Part shown: positions 8,076 through 17,215 of the stretch, in pieces
Layout of the letters: every line of letters begins with the position of its first letter
Numbering within the stretch: position 1 is the first letter of the stretch
Assembly (NCBI GenBank): GCA_963691715.1
Contig: OY829281.1
Span: forward strand, 1,674,001 to 1,738,000
Length of the DNA: 64,000 bases
Direction of reading: 5' to 3'
DNA from: HXMU1420-13 sp963691715
GTDB lineage: Bacteria; Bacteroidota; Rhodothermia; Balneolales; Balneolaceae
The notes under the pieces: generated by a model
What the model saw: the letters and a program-made list of their open reading frames with translations, nothing else
Told to the model about the DNA's origin: nothing
The model's database searches: none
Made by a program: the position numbers and the translations under genes

Positions 8076-9818
8076 ATGGCGATAACAGCAGATACAAAAA
8101 AAATGACCACTCTACAGGTTAAGCGTTTTAAGCCATCTGAAAACCCTACCAATACTTATCTAACCGATGAGAAAGGAGTTTGGGCTTGGATGACAACGGT
8201 TGATCATAAAAAAATTGGCCTCATGTATTTGGTTTCAGTTGGCTTCTTTTTTGCATTGGCAGGCTTTCTTGCCGTTGCATTAAGAACAGAACTTTGGGAA
8301 CCAGCTACAAATTTCATTTCGGCTGATCAATACAACCAGTTATTTACATTGCACGGAGCAATGATGGTATTTTTTGTATTAGTACCTAGTATTCCAGCTG
8401 CACTTGGAAATTTCATTCTTCCAATGCAATTAGGTGCCAAAGATGTAGCCTTCCCAAGACTAAACTTAGCAAGTTTCTATATTTATGTAGCAGGTGCAAT
8501 TTTCACCTTTGCCGCACTTGCTGTAGGTGGCTTCGATACAGGTTGGACTTTTTACACTCCTTACAGCTCAGATTCTAATTCTGCTGGTGTAATATGGGTT
8601 ACACTTGGAGTTTTTATTTTAGGATTCTCATCCATTTTAACTGGTACTAACTTTATTACTACCATTCATAAATTAAGAGCTCCTGGTATCACTTGGGATA
8701 AACTTCCTTTAAATATCTGGGCATTATACGCTACTTCAATCATTCAGGTATTAGCAACTCCAGTATTGGCTATCACAATATTACTTCTTGCATTTGAAAA
8801 CATCATGGATATCGGAATTTTCGATCCTGCCAAGGGTGGAGATCCAGTATTATTCCAACATTTCTTTTGGTTTTATTCACACCCTGCTGTTTATATCATG
8901 ATTGTGCCAGGTTTTGGAATTATTTCCGAAGTAATCACCACCTTTTCTAAAAAAACAATCTTCGGTTACTGGGCCATTGCTCTTTCATCATTGGCTATCG
9001 CATTTATTGGTTTCCTTGTTTGGGGACACCATATGTTTACTTCAGGCCAAAGTGCTGTAGCAACCACTGTATTTTCTTTTTTAACTTTTTTAGTGGGTAT
9101 ACCCACAGGTATCAAAATCTTGAACTGGATTGCAACACTCTATAAAGGGTCTATTCAAATGAAGACGCCGATGTTTTACGTCTTTATATTTTTGTTTCTA
9201 TTCTCTATCGGTGGGTTTACTGGAATTACTCTAGGCGCACTTTCAGTAGATATTCACCTGCATGATACTTATTACGTTGTAGCACATTTTCACTATGTTA
9301 TGATGGGTGGAACATTAATGGCCTTACTTGCAGGATTGCATTATTGGTGGCCAAAAATGACTGGAAGAATGTACAATGAAACTCTTGGAAAGGTAGCAGC
9401 TTGGCTAATATTTATTGGTTTTAATTTAACCTTCCTTCCTCAATTTGTGATGGGATCACAGGGAATGCCTCGCCGATATTATAATTATATTGATCAGTTT
9501 ACTCCATTCCATCAAACATCAACCATTGGGTCTTATGTTTTAGGTGTAGCCTTTTTAATCATCCTATTTTACTTAGTGAAATCAATGATTAATGGAGAAA
9601 AAGCACCTTCAAATCCTTGGAATAGTCGTGGTTTAGAGTGGCAAGCTACATCTCCACCAGATTTCCATAATTTTGATCATACTCCAGTTGTAATACATGG
9701 CCCTTATGATTATCACAAACCAATGGAAGAATTCCAGTTAGGACTTGCCGTTTCTCATAATGGTCATGATGAAGAACATGCTCATGATGAAGTAAAGGAA
9801 ACAGAAAAAAAAGCTTAA
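8076..9818 (+). CDS. coxA: Cytochrome c oxidase subunit I, A2-type heme-copper oxidase
   Basis: A 580-residue subunit I with twelve or more hydrophobic segments. All metal ligands are visible: the low-spin heme histidine in FTLHGAMMVFF, CuB His and cross-link Tyr in FFWFYSHPAVYIMI, the CuB pair in WGHHMFTSG, and the heme histidines in HDTYYVVAHFHYVMMGG. The YSHPAVY form, without the Glu of A1 enzymes, marks it as A2 type, as described for the Rhodothermus marinus caa3 oxidase. The C-terminal tail is rich in His and acidic residues (HNGHDEEHAHDEVKE). It reduces oxygen to water while pumping protons. Confidence 0.97.
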   Translation: MAITADTKKMTTLQVKRFKPSENPTNTYLTDEKGVWAWMTTVDHKKIGLMYLVSVGFFFALAGFLAVALRTELWEPATNFISADQYNQLFTLHGAMMVFFVLVPSIPAALGNFILPMQLGAKDVAFPRLNLASFYIYVAGAIFTFAALAVGGFDTGWTFYTPYSSDSNSAGVIWVTLGVFILGFSSILTGTNFITTIHKLRAPGITWDKLPLNIWALYATSIIQVLATPVLAITILLLAFENIMDIGIFDPAKGGDPVLFQHFFWFYSHPAVYIMIVPGFGIISEVITTFSKKTIFGYWAIALSSLAIAFIGFLVWGHHMFTSGQSAVATTVFSFLTFLVGIPTGIKILNWIATLYKGSIQMKTPMFYVFIFLFLFSIGGFTGITLGALSVDIHLHDTYYVVAHFHYVMMGGTLMALLAGLHYWWPKMTGRMYNETLGKVAAWLIFIGFNLTFLPQFVMGSQGMPRRYYNYIDQFTPFHQTSTIGSYVLGVAFLIILFYLVKSMINGEKAPSNPWNSRGLEWQATSPPDFHNFDHTPVVIHGPYDYHKPMEEFQLGLAVSHNGHDEEHAHDEVKETEKKA

Positions 9819-9842
9819 TATTTCTAAAAACGTAAACAATAA

Positions 9843-10508
9843 ATGGCGAATCATTCAGCAAATCACCCTGCTCATGTTCAACACCACTTTGTAGATTCTG
9901 ATCAACAATTCGATTCTGCAAAGTTAGGAATGTGGGTATTTCTGGTGAACGAGATTCTATTTTTCGGGGGTCTTTTCTGTGCCTACATTATTTTTCGGGC
10001 ATGGTATCCAGAACTTTTTACGCAAGCAGCTTTAGAACTAAATAAACTATGGGGTGGTGTTAACACTGTAGTTTTAATCGGTAGTTCTTTAACTGTTGCT
10101 ATGGCTATACGATCGGCACAAAGAAATGAGATAAAAGGATTAAGAATAAACCTTATTATCACTATTCTGCTCGCATGTGTATTCATGGTAATCAAATATT
10201 TCGAGTATGAACACAAGCTTCATCTTGGGATAGCACCTGGTTCTTTTTGGAATCCTACTCCAGAAATTGCTGCAATTCTAGATCATCCAAAAGCTAATAT
10301 CTTTTTTAGCATTTATTACATGATGACTGGTATACACGGTCTTCACGTAATTGTGGGTATTGGCTTAATGATATGGTTATACGTAAGGGCTGGAAAAGGA
10401 CATTTTAGTAGCGAATATTACACACCAGTCGAAATAACTGGACTTTATTGGCACTTGGTTGACTTGATCTGGATTTTCCTATTCCCACTACTATACTTAA
10501 TTGAATGA
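9843..10508 (+). CDS. coxC: Cytochrome c oxidase subunit III
   Basis: A 221-residue subunit III with five to six hydrophobic segments, for example LGMWVFLVNEILFFGGLFCAY near residue 30 and YYMMTGIHGLHVIVGIGLMIW near 160. The final WHLVDLIWIFLFPLLYLIE is characteristic of the family. The N-terminus is histidine-rich (MANHSANHPAHVQHHF), like the C-terminus of CoxA and the N-terminus of CoxD. It lies 24 bases after coxA and 13 bases before coxD. It belongs to the membrane core of the caa3 oxidase, where this subunit supports stability and proton uptake. Confidence 0.95.
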   Translation: MANHSANHPAHVQHHFVDSDQQFDSAKLGMWVFLVNEILFFGGLFCAYIIFRAWYPELFTQAALELNKLWGGVNTVVLIGSSLTVAMAIRSAQRNEIKGLRINLIITILLACVFMVIKYFEYEHKLHLGIAPGSFWNPTPEIAAILDHPKANIFFSIYYMMTGIHGLHVIVGIGLMIWLYVRAGKGHFSSEYYTPVEITGLYWHLVDLIWIFLFPLLYLIE

Positions 10509-10521
10509 GAGGTATTAGAAA

Positions 10522-10839
10522 ATGAGTGCAAACGAACATCACGGACATCATATAGCATCTGTTCCAATGCTTTGGGCTATCGGCGGAGGCTTATTCATCT
10601 TAACTATATTAACAGTAGTAGTGTCCCAGCTTGGGCTCCCAAGTCCATTGGATATACTTACTGCTTTGATGATTGCAGCTTTTAAAGCCTATTTGGTAGC
10701 AGCCTACTTTATGGGACTTAAATGGGATAACAAATTTAATGCAATCTTACTTATTGGAGCATTATTATTCTTCATTTTAATGGTATCGGTTACTTTACTT
10801 GATACTATGTACAGGGTTGAAGTTATACCATCCTTCTAA
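10522..10839 (+). CDS. coxD: Cytochrome c oxidase subunit IV (CoxD-like)
   Basis: A 105-residue small subunit with three hydrophobic segments (MLWAIGGGLFILTILTVVVS, DILTALMIAAFKAYLVAAYF, AILLIGALLFFILMVSVTLL). The middle segment ends in AYFMGLKWD, the typical AxFMGLK-like signature of bacterial oxidase subunit IV. It has a histidine-rich start (MSANEHHGHHIAS). It is the last gene of the respiratory operon and is followed by a strong intrinsic terminator 20 bases downstream. The assignment rests on this signature, size and gene order. Confidence 0.88.
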   Translation: MSANEHHGHHIASVPMLWAIGGGLFILTILTVVVSQLGLPSPLDILTALMIAAFKAYLVAAYFMGLKWDNKFNAILLIGALLFFILMVSVTLLDTMYRVEVIPSF

Positions 10840-10856
10840 GAATAGAATGTTAGATT

Positions 10857-10894
10857 TTTAAACCCCGCTCATAATTGATGTGCGGGGTTTTTTA
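10857..10894 (+). terminator. Intrinsic terminator of the act-cox operon
   Basis: Perfect 8-base arms AACCCCGC (10861-10868) and GCGGGGTT (10882-10889) with a 13-base loop are followed by a run of T. It lies just after coxD and closes the respiratory operon. Confidence 0.9.
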
Positions 10895-10960
10895 TTGTAA
10901 ATGATTCTATGATAAATAGCTTTTAGTTCTTCTATTGCTGAACTTCTATAAAAAATCGTT

Positions 10961-11839
10961 ATGATGAATTTATCCACAACCAGATTAGGTAACTTCAAAC
11001 TGTATACCATTGAAACAGGAGACATTAAGTTAGATGGAGGGGCAATGTTTGGCGTTGTTCCGAAAACATTATGGTCTAAAGGAATAGATGCAGACGAAAA
11101 TAATCGTATTTCTATGACTATGCGATGTTTACTTATCGAGTCAACACGTACAGGAAAGATTTACTTAATTGACAATGGTGCGGGGACAAAGTTTAATGAT
11201 AAAATGATGGGGATATATGGCATTGATTACTCACGGAAAAATTTAGAACATTCTTTTCGCTATCATGGCTTTTCTTTCGATCAGGTAACGGATATCATTT
11301 TTACACATTTACATTTTGATCACTGTGGAGGAACTACCTATCGAGATACAAATAATGAACTTAAATTTACGTTTCCAAATGCCACATATCATATAAATAA
11401 AAGGCATTGGGAAACGGCTATACATCCAAATGCCCGAGAAAAAGCTAGTTTCCTTGCTGATAATATCGAGCCCTTAAAATCATCCCCAAAGGTAAATTTA
11501 GTGGAAGATAATCATGTATTTGAAGAAGGGCTTAGCACTTATATTGTAAATGGCCATACCATTGGTCAACAGCTGCCTTTATTAGAAGGTAATCACCAAA
11601 CCCTTTTATTTGCAGCGGATTTATTACCAACACATGTGCATCTTCCTCTTCCATGGGTTATGGGATATGATATGTATCCTACACAAACCCTACTAGAAAA
11701 AGAACGATTTATAAACATTGCCAGTGAACAACATTGGTTACTTTTTTTAGAGCATGATCTTCAAAAGGAACTCATAACAATTAATTTTGATGGGAAAAAA
11801 GCAAGTGTGAGTAATACATTAACCCTCAATGATTTGTAA
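10961..11839 (+). CDS. Metallo-beta-lactamase-fold hydrolase (YtnP/lactonase-like)
   Basis: A 292-residue cytoplasmic protein with the zinc-binding motif THLHFDHCGG (H116, H118, D120, H121). Further likely ligands are the His in VNGHTIGQQ (near 199), the Asp in FAADLLPTHVH (near 220) and the His in LFLEHDL. The overall layout matches the MBL-fold group that includes YtnP and AHL-lactonase-like enzymes; the real substrate cannot be told from sequence. ATG codons at 10961 and 10964 are equally possible starts. It has its own transcription unit after the coxD terminator, and the next gene starts 57 bases later on the same strand. Confidence 0.85.
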   Translation: MMNLSTTRLGNFKLYTIETGDIKLDGGAMFGVVPKTLWSKGIDADENNRISMTMRCLLIESTRTGKIYLIDNGAGTKFNDKMMGIYGIDYSRKNLEHSFRYHGFSFDQVTDIIFTHLHFDHCGGTTYRDTNNELKFTFPNATYHINKRHWETAIHPNAREKASFLADNIEPLKSSPKVNLVEDNHVFEEGLSTYIVNGHTIGQQLPLLEGNHQTLLFAADLLPTHVHLPLPWVMGYDMYPTQTLLEKERFINIASEQHWLLFLEHDLQKELITINFDGKKASVSNTLTLNDL

Positions 11840-11896
11840 ATGCAATTTTTATATGTTTACGATGTTTTTTTACGCACCAAAACGGTTTATTAAAGT

Positions 11897-14800
11897 ATGA
11901 GTAAAGATCAAACATCAACCCATCTTTTAAAGGATAAACTCCTCTACATTTATGAAAAGATTGAAAAAAATAAATCGTATAGTTCTCTGTTAGTTGCGCT
12001 CCAAGTACTGCTCATTTGGGGTATTGTATGTATTCTTATTGAACATGTGGTATACTTACCAATAGAAATAAAAAGCGGATCAATTGTAGGGGTTATTATA
12101 CTATGTAGTCTTGTTTATTGGAAAAAGAAGCGAAGTATTAAGTCAACAAATTTTATCGATTTTTATCGCAGATTTAGTTCAGTATCTAATTTAAAAGAAC
12201 TTAGTTATGCTCTTGATTTAGAGAGAAATACTCTTGCTCATCCTAAACTTATTGAAGCCGCAATTTTTAAAAATCTAGAATTAGTAAAACTAGAACAATT
12301 CAATTCGAAATTAAATGAATTCTATCATTCTAATCCCTTTACTCAATCATTAGCTAAAAAGGGAGTTTTTCTACTTTTATTGGTAGGAGCTAATGTTTTA
12401 ACTGCACTTAATTTCAATGATGCAACTATCCGGTATTTAACATTCTATCAAGACTTTGAAAGACCTAATCCCTATTCATTTAACATAACACCTGGAAATT
12501 CAACCTTAGAACAAGGTAGTCCATTTAATGTAACTATTGAGTTTACTACCGACTTATTACCTAAAGAAGTATCGTTATTTCTGAAAACACCAGTTGAACA
12601 AGAATTTCGTAAAAGAGGCTTAGACGGACAATTAAATACCTTTATATCCTCAACCATCGATCTAAATTCTGATATTCTCTATTATTTAGAAATGGATGGA
12701 TTTAAAACTGAAATCTTCGAGATCAATGTTCAATTACGTCCTCGCTTAACAGAGTTTAATCTAGCCATTATACCTCCTAGATATACAGGCTTAGATAGTA
12801 GTTTGTATGAATACCCTTTCTCTCAAGTACAAGGAATTCAAGGTTCTGAAATGGTCCTTTCGGGAAAGATCAATAAACCACTCAAAGAATTTCTGATAAT
12901 AAATAAAGAGGTTGAAAAAGGCATATCAATTAATGAACACCTTGAGTTTAATTTTCTTAGTTCGTTGATAGAGCTTGATACCCTTAAATTTAAATTGAAA
13001 GATGAGGCTGGTTTAAAGAATTTAAATCCTTTTCAATTTTTAGTATTTCCTATTAAAGATGAATATCCAGTTGCTGAGATTATTGAACCGTCATCATCTT
13101 TTGAAGAAATAGAACCCAAAACAATTTCAATTCGCTACAGAACTAGTGATGATTTTGGAATAACAAAATCAACGCTCGTTTATGAATTGAAAAGAGCCTT
13201 TGTTAAACAAACTGTTCGTAATTCTATAAGATTTTCATCCACTAAAAATGGAATGCTTCAAACCTTTAGTTTCGATATAGATTCATTAAAACTAAAACCT
13301 AAAGATGAACTCACATTTTGGATTGAAACTACAGATAATGACGGCTTCAACGGGTATAAAACTGCACCATCTGTTTCAATTACACTTTCAATTCCCTCTC
13401 TAGTTGATTACTTCGATGAAATAGATGTTCAAGAAGAAGAAATACAATCTGATCTCGAAAATGTGTCTGAATCGTTTGAAGAAATGCAGAGACAATACGA
13501 GATGTTCGAGGAGCAGATGCGTGATAATCCTACAGTAGATTACAAAGACATCAGGCAACTTGAAGAAGTAAAGCAACGCCAAGAACAAGTAAAAGAACAA
13601 CTGGAAGAGTTAAATGCAAAATTCGAAGAACTAAAGAAAGAACTAAAAGAAAGTGATTTACTATCCGAAGAAACACTTGATGCCTACAATGAGCTCCAGA
13701 AACTAATGGATGAAATTGACGATCCTGCGTTCCGTGAAGCACTTCAAGAACTCCAAGAGAATTTAAATTCAATGACGCCAGAGCAAATGCGCGAAGCTAT
13801 GCAAAAAACTGAATTTAATGAGCAATTATATAAAGAGCGCATAGAACGTACCATTGAGCTTTTTAAAAAGCTTAAACTAAATGCTGATTTAGAAAAACTA
13901 GCTACTTCTTATGAGGATATGGCAAGACAAGAAGAAGAATCGGAAGCAGAAAAAAATGAAGATGAATCGTTATTAGAACAAACAGAACAATTAGAAAAAA
14001 AACTTGAAAAGCTAGATGAAAATACTTCTTCAAGTACAGAATCGATTATCAATGAGTTACAAAAACAATCCAAAGATAAATTAGACGAGATAAAGAAAGC
14101 GCTAGAGAAACGGCTTGAGGAAAGTAATAATGAACAATCAGATAATGATTCATCCAATGAAGATAATAAAGGAGAAAAGCAAAGTGAAGAAAGTGAAGAT
14201 AACGGATCCAAACCCCAACAAGAACAAAATTTAAAAGAACAGTTTCAGCAGCTCGCTCAAATGACACGAAATGCAATGTCTCAAATGAATCAAGATCAAA
14301 TGAATGTAAACATTGCAGGATTACAGTACATACTTTATTCACTTCTAAACCTATCGTTAGAACAAGAAGAACTCAGCATGTATACTTCTAGTACTGAAAG
14401 TAGAAGTCAAGCTTATGTTGGGTATGCACGCGATCAGAAAAATGTGGAAAACATTTTTTCGTCACTTTCAGACTCATTATTTGAACTTTCGAAAGACATA
14501 CCTCCATTTTCTAATCAAATAAATGAAGATAAACTCGAAGTTGAACGATTGGTAAAAGAATCTTTGACTCAAATTGCAGAACGGAATCAAAATCGTGCTT
14601 CTGTAGCCACACGTCAAGCTTTGGGAGGAATAAACAAAATATCCTATAAACTTGCTGGACTTTTAGAACAACTTCAGAATCAAAATAGTGGTCAAGGTGG
14701 ATCTGGGAGTGGTATGAGTATGCAACAAATGATTGAACAAATGCAGCAAATGGGGAAAAATCAGCAACAAATCAATCAACAAATACAAGATATGATCAAC

Positions 14801-15280
14801 GATATTCAGGGAGAACGATTATCGCAAGATCAGATGGAACGTCTTGATCAGCTATCCAAACAACAGAATAGCATCAGAAAACAATTACAAGACATACAAA
14901 AAAATGGAAGCAACTTAGAAGGTGACCAATTAGGGAGCGAACTTGAGAGAATGATTGAACAAATGGAAGAGACGATCAATGACTTAAGAGGTGGGGCTAT
15001 AGATCCCACACTAATTCGGCGCCAGCAAAATATTTTATCACGTATGCTACAAGCAGAAAATGCCCTTCAAGAACGCGATGAAGAAGAGAAACGAGAAGGT
15101 ACTTCTGGGGAACAAGTTAATAGAGCTACTCCTCCAGAAATGACATTAGAAGAGTTGGAGCAACAAATTCGAAACAGACTTAATGATCCTAATTTCACTA
15201 AATATTCACCAGATTATCAGCGTTTAATTGAACGCTATTTTGAGCTATTAAAAGAAATACAAGAAAGAGAAATTCAATAG
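11897..15280 (+). CDS. DUF4175-like giant membrane-anchored coiled-coil protein
   Basis: A 1127-residue protein resembling the DUF4175 family of Bacteroidota, with no known biochemical role. Two hydrophobic segments at about 31-53 and 60-75 and a third at 154-171 anchor it. A beta-rich, Ig-like middle part (about 190-500, with PYSFNITPGNSTLEQGSPF) is probably periplasmic. From about residue 505 to the end it is highly charged coiled coil, rich in Glu, Gln and Lys, with a Gln/Met/Gly stretch near 930-970. Families of this kind sit near vWA/Bat genes, and a BatA-like gene is encoded 740 bases beyond on the other strand. The 3' end overlaps the convergent HAD gene by seven bases. Confidence 0.8.
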   Translation: MSKDQTSTHLLKDKLLYIYEKIEKNKSYSSLLVALQVLLIWGIVCILIEHVVYLPIEIKSGSIVGVIILCSLVYWKKKRSIKSTNFIDFYRRFSSVSNLKELSYALDLERNTLAHPKLIEAAIFKNLELVKLEQFNSKLNEFYHSNPFTQSLAKKGVFLLLLVGANVLTALNFNDATIRYLTFYQDFERPNPYSFNITPGNSTLEQGSPFNVTIEFTTDLLPKEVSLFLKTPVEQEFRKRGLDGQLNTFISSTIDLNSDILYYLEMDGFKTEIFEINVQLRPRLTEFNLAIIPPRYTGLDSSLYEYPFSQVQGIQGSEMVLSGKINKPLKEFLIINKEVEKGISINEHLEFNFLSSLIELDTLKFKLKDEAGLKNLNPFQFLVFPIKDEYPVAEIIEPSSSFEEIEPKTISIRYRTSDDFGITKSTLVYELKRAFVKQTVRNSIRFSSTKNGMLQTFSFDIDSLKLKPKDELTFWIETTDNDGFNGYKTAPSVSITLSIPSLVDYFDEIDVQEEEIQSDLENVSESFEEMQRQYEMFEEQMRDNPTVDYKDIRQLEEVKQRQEQVKEQLEELNAKFEELKKELKESDLLSEETLDAYNELQKLMDEIDDPAFREALQELQENLNSMTPEQMREAMQKTEFNEQLYKERIERTIELFKKLKLNADLEKLATSYEDMARQEEESEAEKNEDESLLEQTEQLEKKLEKLDENTSSSTESIINELQKQSKDKLDEIKKALEKRLEESNNEQSDNDSSNEDNKGEKQSEESEDNGSKPQQEQNLKEQFQQLAQMTRNAMSQMNQDQMNVNIAGLQYILYSLLNLSLEQEELSMYTSSTESRSQAYVGYARDQKNVENIFSSLSDSLFELSKDIPPFSNQINEDKLEVERLVKESLTQIAERNQNRASVATRQALGGINKISYKLAGLLEQLQNQNSGQGGSGSGMSMQQMIEQMQQMGKNQQQINQQIQDMINDIQGERLSQDQMERLDQLSKQQNSIRKQLQDIQKNGSNLEGDQLGSELERMIEQMEETINDLRGGAIDPTLIRRQQNILSRMLQAENALQERDEEEKREGTSGEQVNRATPPEMTLEELEQQIRNRLNDPNFTKYSPDYQRLIERYFELLKEIQEREIQ

Positions 15281-16020
15281 TTTAAATTATACTCAATAAT
15301 TGAATGATAGGCTTGAAGTACTCCATGTGTTGATTTCCCAGTTAAAACACGAGCTACCTGCTTTACAGAATCGGCAGCATTACTCGGAGCAAACGGTAAA
15401 CGAACAATCTTTAATCCTGGAATATCTCCACTAGAATCCCCTATATAGGCAATTTCTGAAAGATCGCACCCTAAATGATTCGCAATCATTTTAATGCCCT
15501 CCCCTTTGTTTGCCTTCTTCAAGATAATGTTCACGGAAACTTCAGTGAAATGTACTTCAAAATGAGAGAAATTTTTAGCTATAAATTCTTCTGCCTTATC
15601 ACGTATTTCATAAATAATAGCTGAATCAGGGTTTATAATACCGATATCTGTAAACTTGGCAAATTCTGCAATTGAAGAAGGGTATGTATCAATTAAATGC
15701 TTTTTTGCCCACGCTTTAATTTCAGTTACTTCCTGTTCTCGTTCTTTCGTAAGCGCTGCATTCCAAGTAAGCACATTTTTATTAACATCGTACATACCTC
15801 CACCACTTTCAAATAGAAAAGGAAGTCTAATACCTAAAATTTGAGCCATTGCTTCTGCATATGGCATGGGTCTGCCTGTACAAATAGTTAATGGAGGTAT
15901 ATTTTCGTCAAGATGGCTATTTAAATTCATTTGCCTGATTTTTGAAAATGTTTTCCAATCAGGAGTGATGAATGGATCTGTCATACAACCATCGAGATCC
16001 GTAATGAATAGTTTTATCAT
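15274..16020 (-). CDS. HAD-IIB-type phosphatase (Cof/sugar phosphatase-like)
   Basis: I start this 248-residue protein at the ATG at 16020 (MIKLFITDLDGC); a longer frame to 16062 would overlap the upstream gene. The HAD motifs are visible: nucleophile DLDGC near residue 7, TICTGRP for motif II, KKANKGEGI with the motif III lysine, and YIGDSSGDIPG for motif IV. The large cap between motifs II and III is the type IIB form seen in Cof, sucrose-phosphate and mannosyl-3-phosphoglycerate phosphatases. The substrate is unknown. It starts two bases after the vWA gene stop, so the two form one transcription unit, and it runs convergent with the DUF4175 gene. Confidence 0.85.
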   Translation of the reverse strand: MIKLFITDLDGCMTDPFITPDWKTFSKIRQMNLNSHLDENIPPLTICTGRPMPYAEAMAQILGIRLPFLFESGGGMYDVNKNVLTWNAALTKEREQEVTEIKAWAKKHLIDTYPSSIAEFAKFTDIGIINPDSAIIYEIRDKAEEFIAKNFSHFEVHFTEVSVNIILKKANKGEGIKMIANHLGCDLSEIAYIGDSSGDIPGLKIVRLPFAPSNAADSVKQVARVLTGKSTHGVLQAYHSIIEYNLNY

Positions 16021-16021
16021 A

Positions 16022-17041
16022 TTATTTTTTTGCTCTGTAGTTCGGAAATAAAACCGCAACAATAAAACAACACAAAGCGAGTGCGGCTAACCATTGATAT
16101 TGATTTTTAAAATCGGCGTATTCCTGACTTCTAAATTCACCTTTTTCTAATTCGTCAACTCTTGCCAGAAATGAATCGATTCCATCATTACCTCTTTCAA
16201 TAGAATAAAAACTTCCACTCCCAGATGATGCAATATCTCTTAAAATGGTTGATTGAAGACTCGTAGTAACAACTCGACCTTCACGATCACGCTTATAACC
16301 AATCAATTGTCCTGATTCTTCATCATAAAGGGGAATGGTTGTTCCTTGTTGTGTTCCTATTCCTAAAGTGTAAATCGAAACATTAGAATCAATCAGATTT
16401 TCAAGAGCTTCTGAATACGACTGACCATGATCTTCTCCATCAGAAATGATAAGGAGCACTTTAGCAGCTTCTGTAGCTGTTTCTTCTAAAGATTCAAAAG
16501 CATTTAGCGATGTTTCCATAGCTGCTTTAAAATCAGTGGCAGAACTTGGCATTTGATCAGTATCTACAATTTCCAAAAAGAGCAAAAGCGCCGAATAATC
16601 TAAAGTCATCGGGCTTTGTAAATAAGCTTCACCAGTAAATACTACGAGACCAATTCTGTCTCCTTTCAATCGGTCTATCAATCGTCGTATCTCAAATTTT
16701 GCCTTATCAAGTCGGCTAGGTCGCACATCTTCAGCATTCATGCTTGCCGAAAGATCCAGAGCTACAAGCATATCAACACCTCGACGTTTCACCTCACGAA
16801 CTTCTGTACCAATTTTTGGACCTGCGATAGCAATAATGATAAAGACAAGCCCAGCTATCATTAATGTTGTTTTTATAACATTACCTGCTTCCCAAAATCC
16901 TGTTCTTAATGATTCAAATAGTTGTTGCTCAAAAAACTGATCCTGAACTTTTTTTAATGATCTACCTTTCCACCAGACTAATGTTACAAGTATAGGGATA
17001 AGAACCAACAACCATAAATAAGATGCTTCTTGCCAAATCAT
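16022..17041 (-). CDS. BatA/BatB-like von Willebrand factor A membrane protein
   Basis: A 339-residue protein. An N-terminal span (SYLWLLVLIPILVTLVWW, about 7-24) and a second (TTLMIAGLVFIIIAIAGP, about 58-76) precede a vWA domain from about residue 90 to 275. The metal-ion-dependent adhesion site is visible as DLSASMNAED with later Thr and Asp (ISDGEDHG). A last span lies at about 313-332 before a basic end (PNYRAKK). This matches BatA/BatB proteins of the Bacteroides aerotolerance type. The usual partners, a MoxR ATPase and DUF58 protein, are not seen next to it here. It shares a transcription unit with the HAD phosphatase. Confidence 0.88.
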   Translation of the reverse strand: MIWQEASYLWLLVLIPILVTLVWWKGRSLKKVQDQFFEQQLFESLRTGFWEAGNVIKTTLMIAGLVFIIIAIAGPKIGTEVREVKRRGVDMLVALDLSASMNAEDVRPSRLDKAKFEIRRLIDRLKGDRIGLVVFTGEAYLQSPMTLDYSALLLFLEIVDTDQMPSSATDFKAAMETSLNAFESLEETATEAAKVLLIISDGEDHGQSYSEALENLIDSNVSIYTLGIGTQQGTTIPLYDEESGQLIGYKRDREGRVVTTSLQSTILRDIASSGSGSFYSIERGNDGIDSFLARVDELEKGEFRSQEYADFKNQYQWLAALALCCFIVAVLFPNYRAKK

Positions 17042-17107
17042 ATGCTAGTTACAGGATATTCGAGTGTTTTATTTGTAGCAATACTAAACCTATCAGTGTT
17101 CATAATG

Positions 17108-17215
17108 TTAGCATTCAAAATTATTAATCTTTTGGCCAAGAATCATTTTCTCTTCTATAAGATTTGTTAAAAAATCATTAGGCATCGAAACTTCAGTATC
17201 AGCTTGGTTTTGCAA
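17108..17215 (-). other. 35-codon open stretch in frame after the glycerate kinase stop
   Basis: Directly after the TGA of the kinase (17218-17216), the same frame stays open for 35 codons from TTG at 17215 to TAA at 17108. The composition looks protein-like (ADTEVSMPNDFLTNLIEEKM). The kinase already ends at its usual place, so this is either chance, a very small gene starting at TTG, or a remnant. I do not recognise it. Confidence 0.3.

Noticed and set aside
13400..14342. Several antisense frames of 60-100 codons inside the DUF4175 gene
   Set aside because: They are made by the Glu/Gln/Lys-rich codons of the coiled coil read backwards (runs of Ser, Leu, Phe) and have no start-site or family support.
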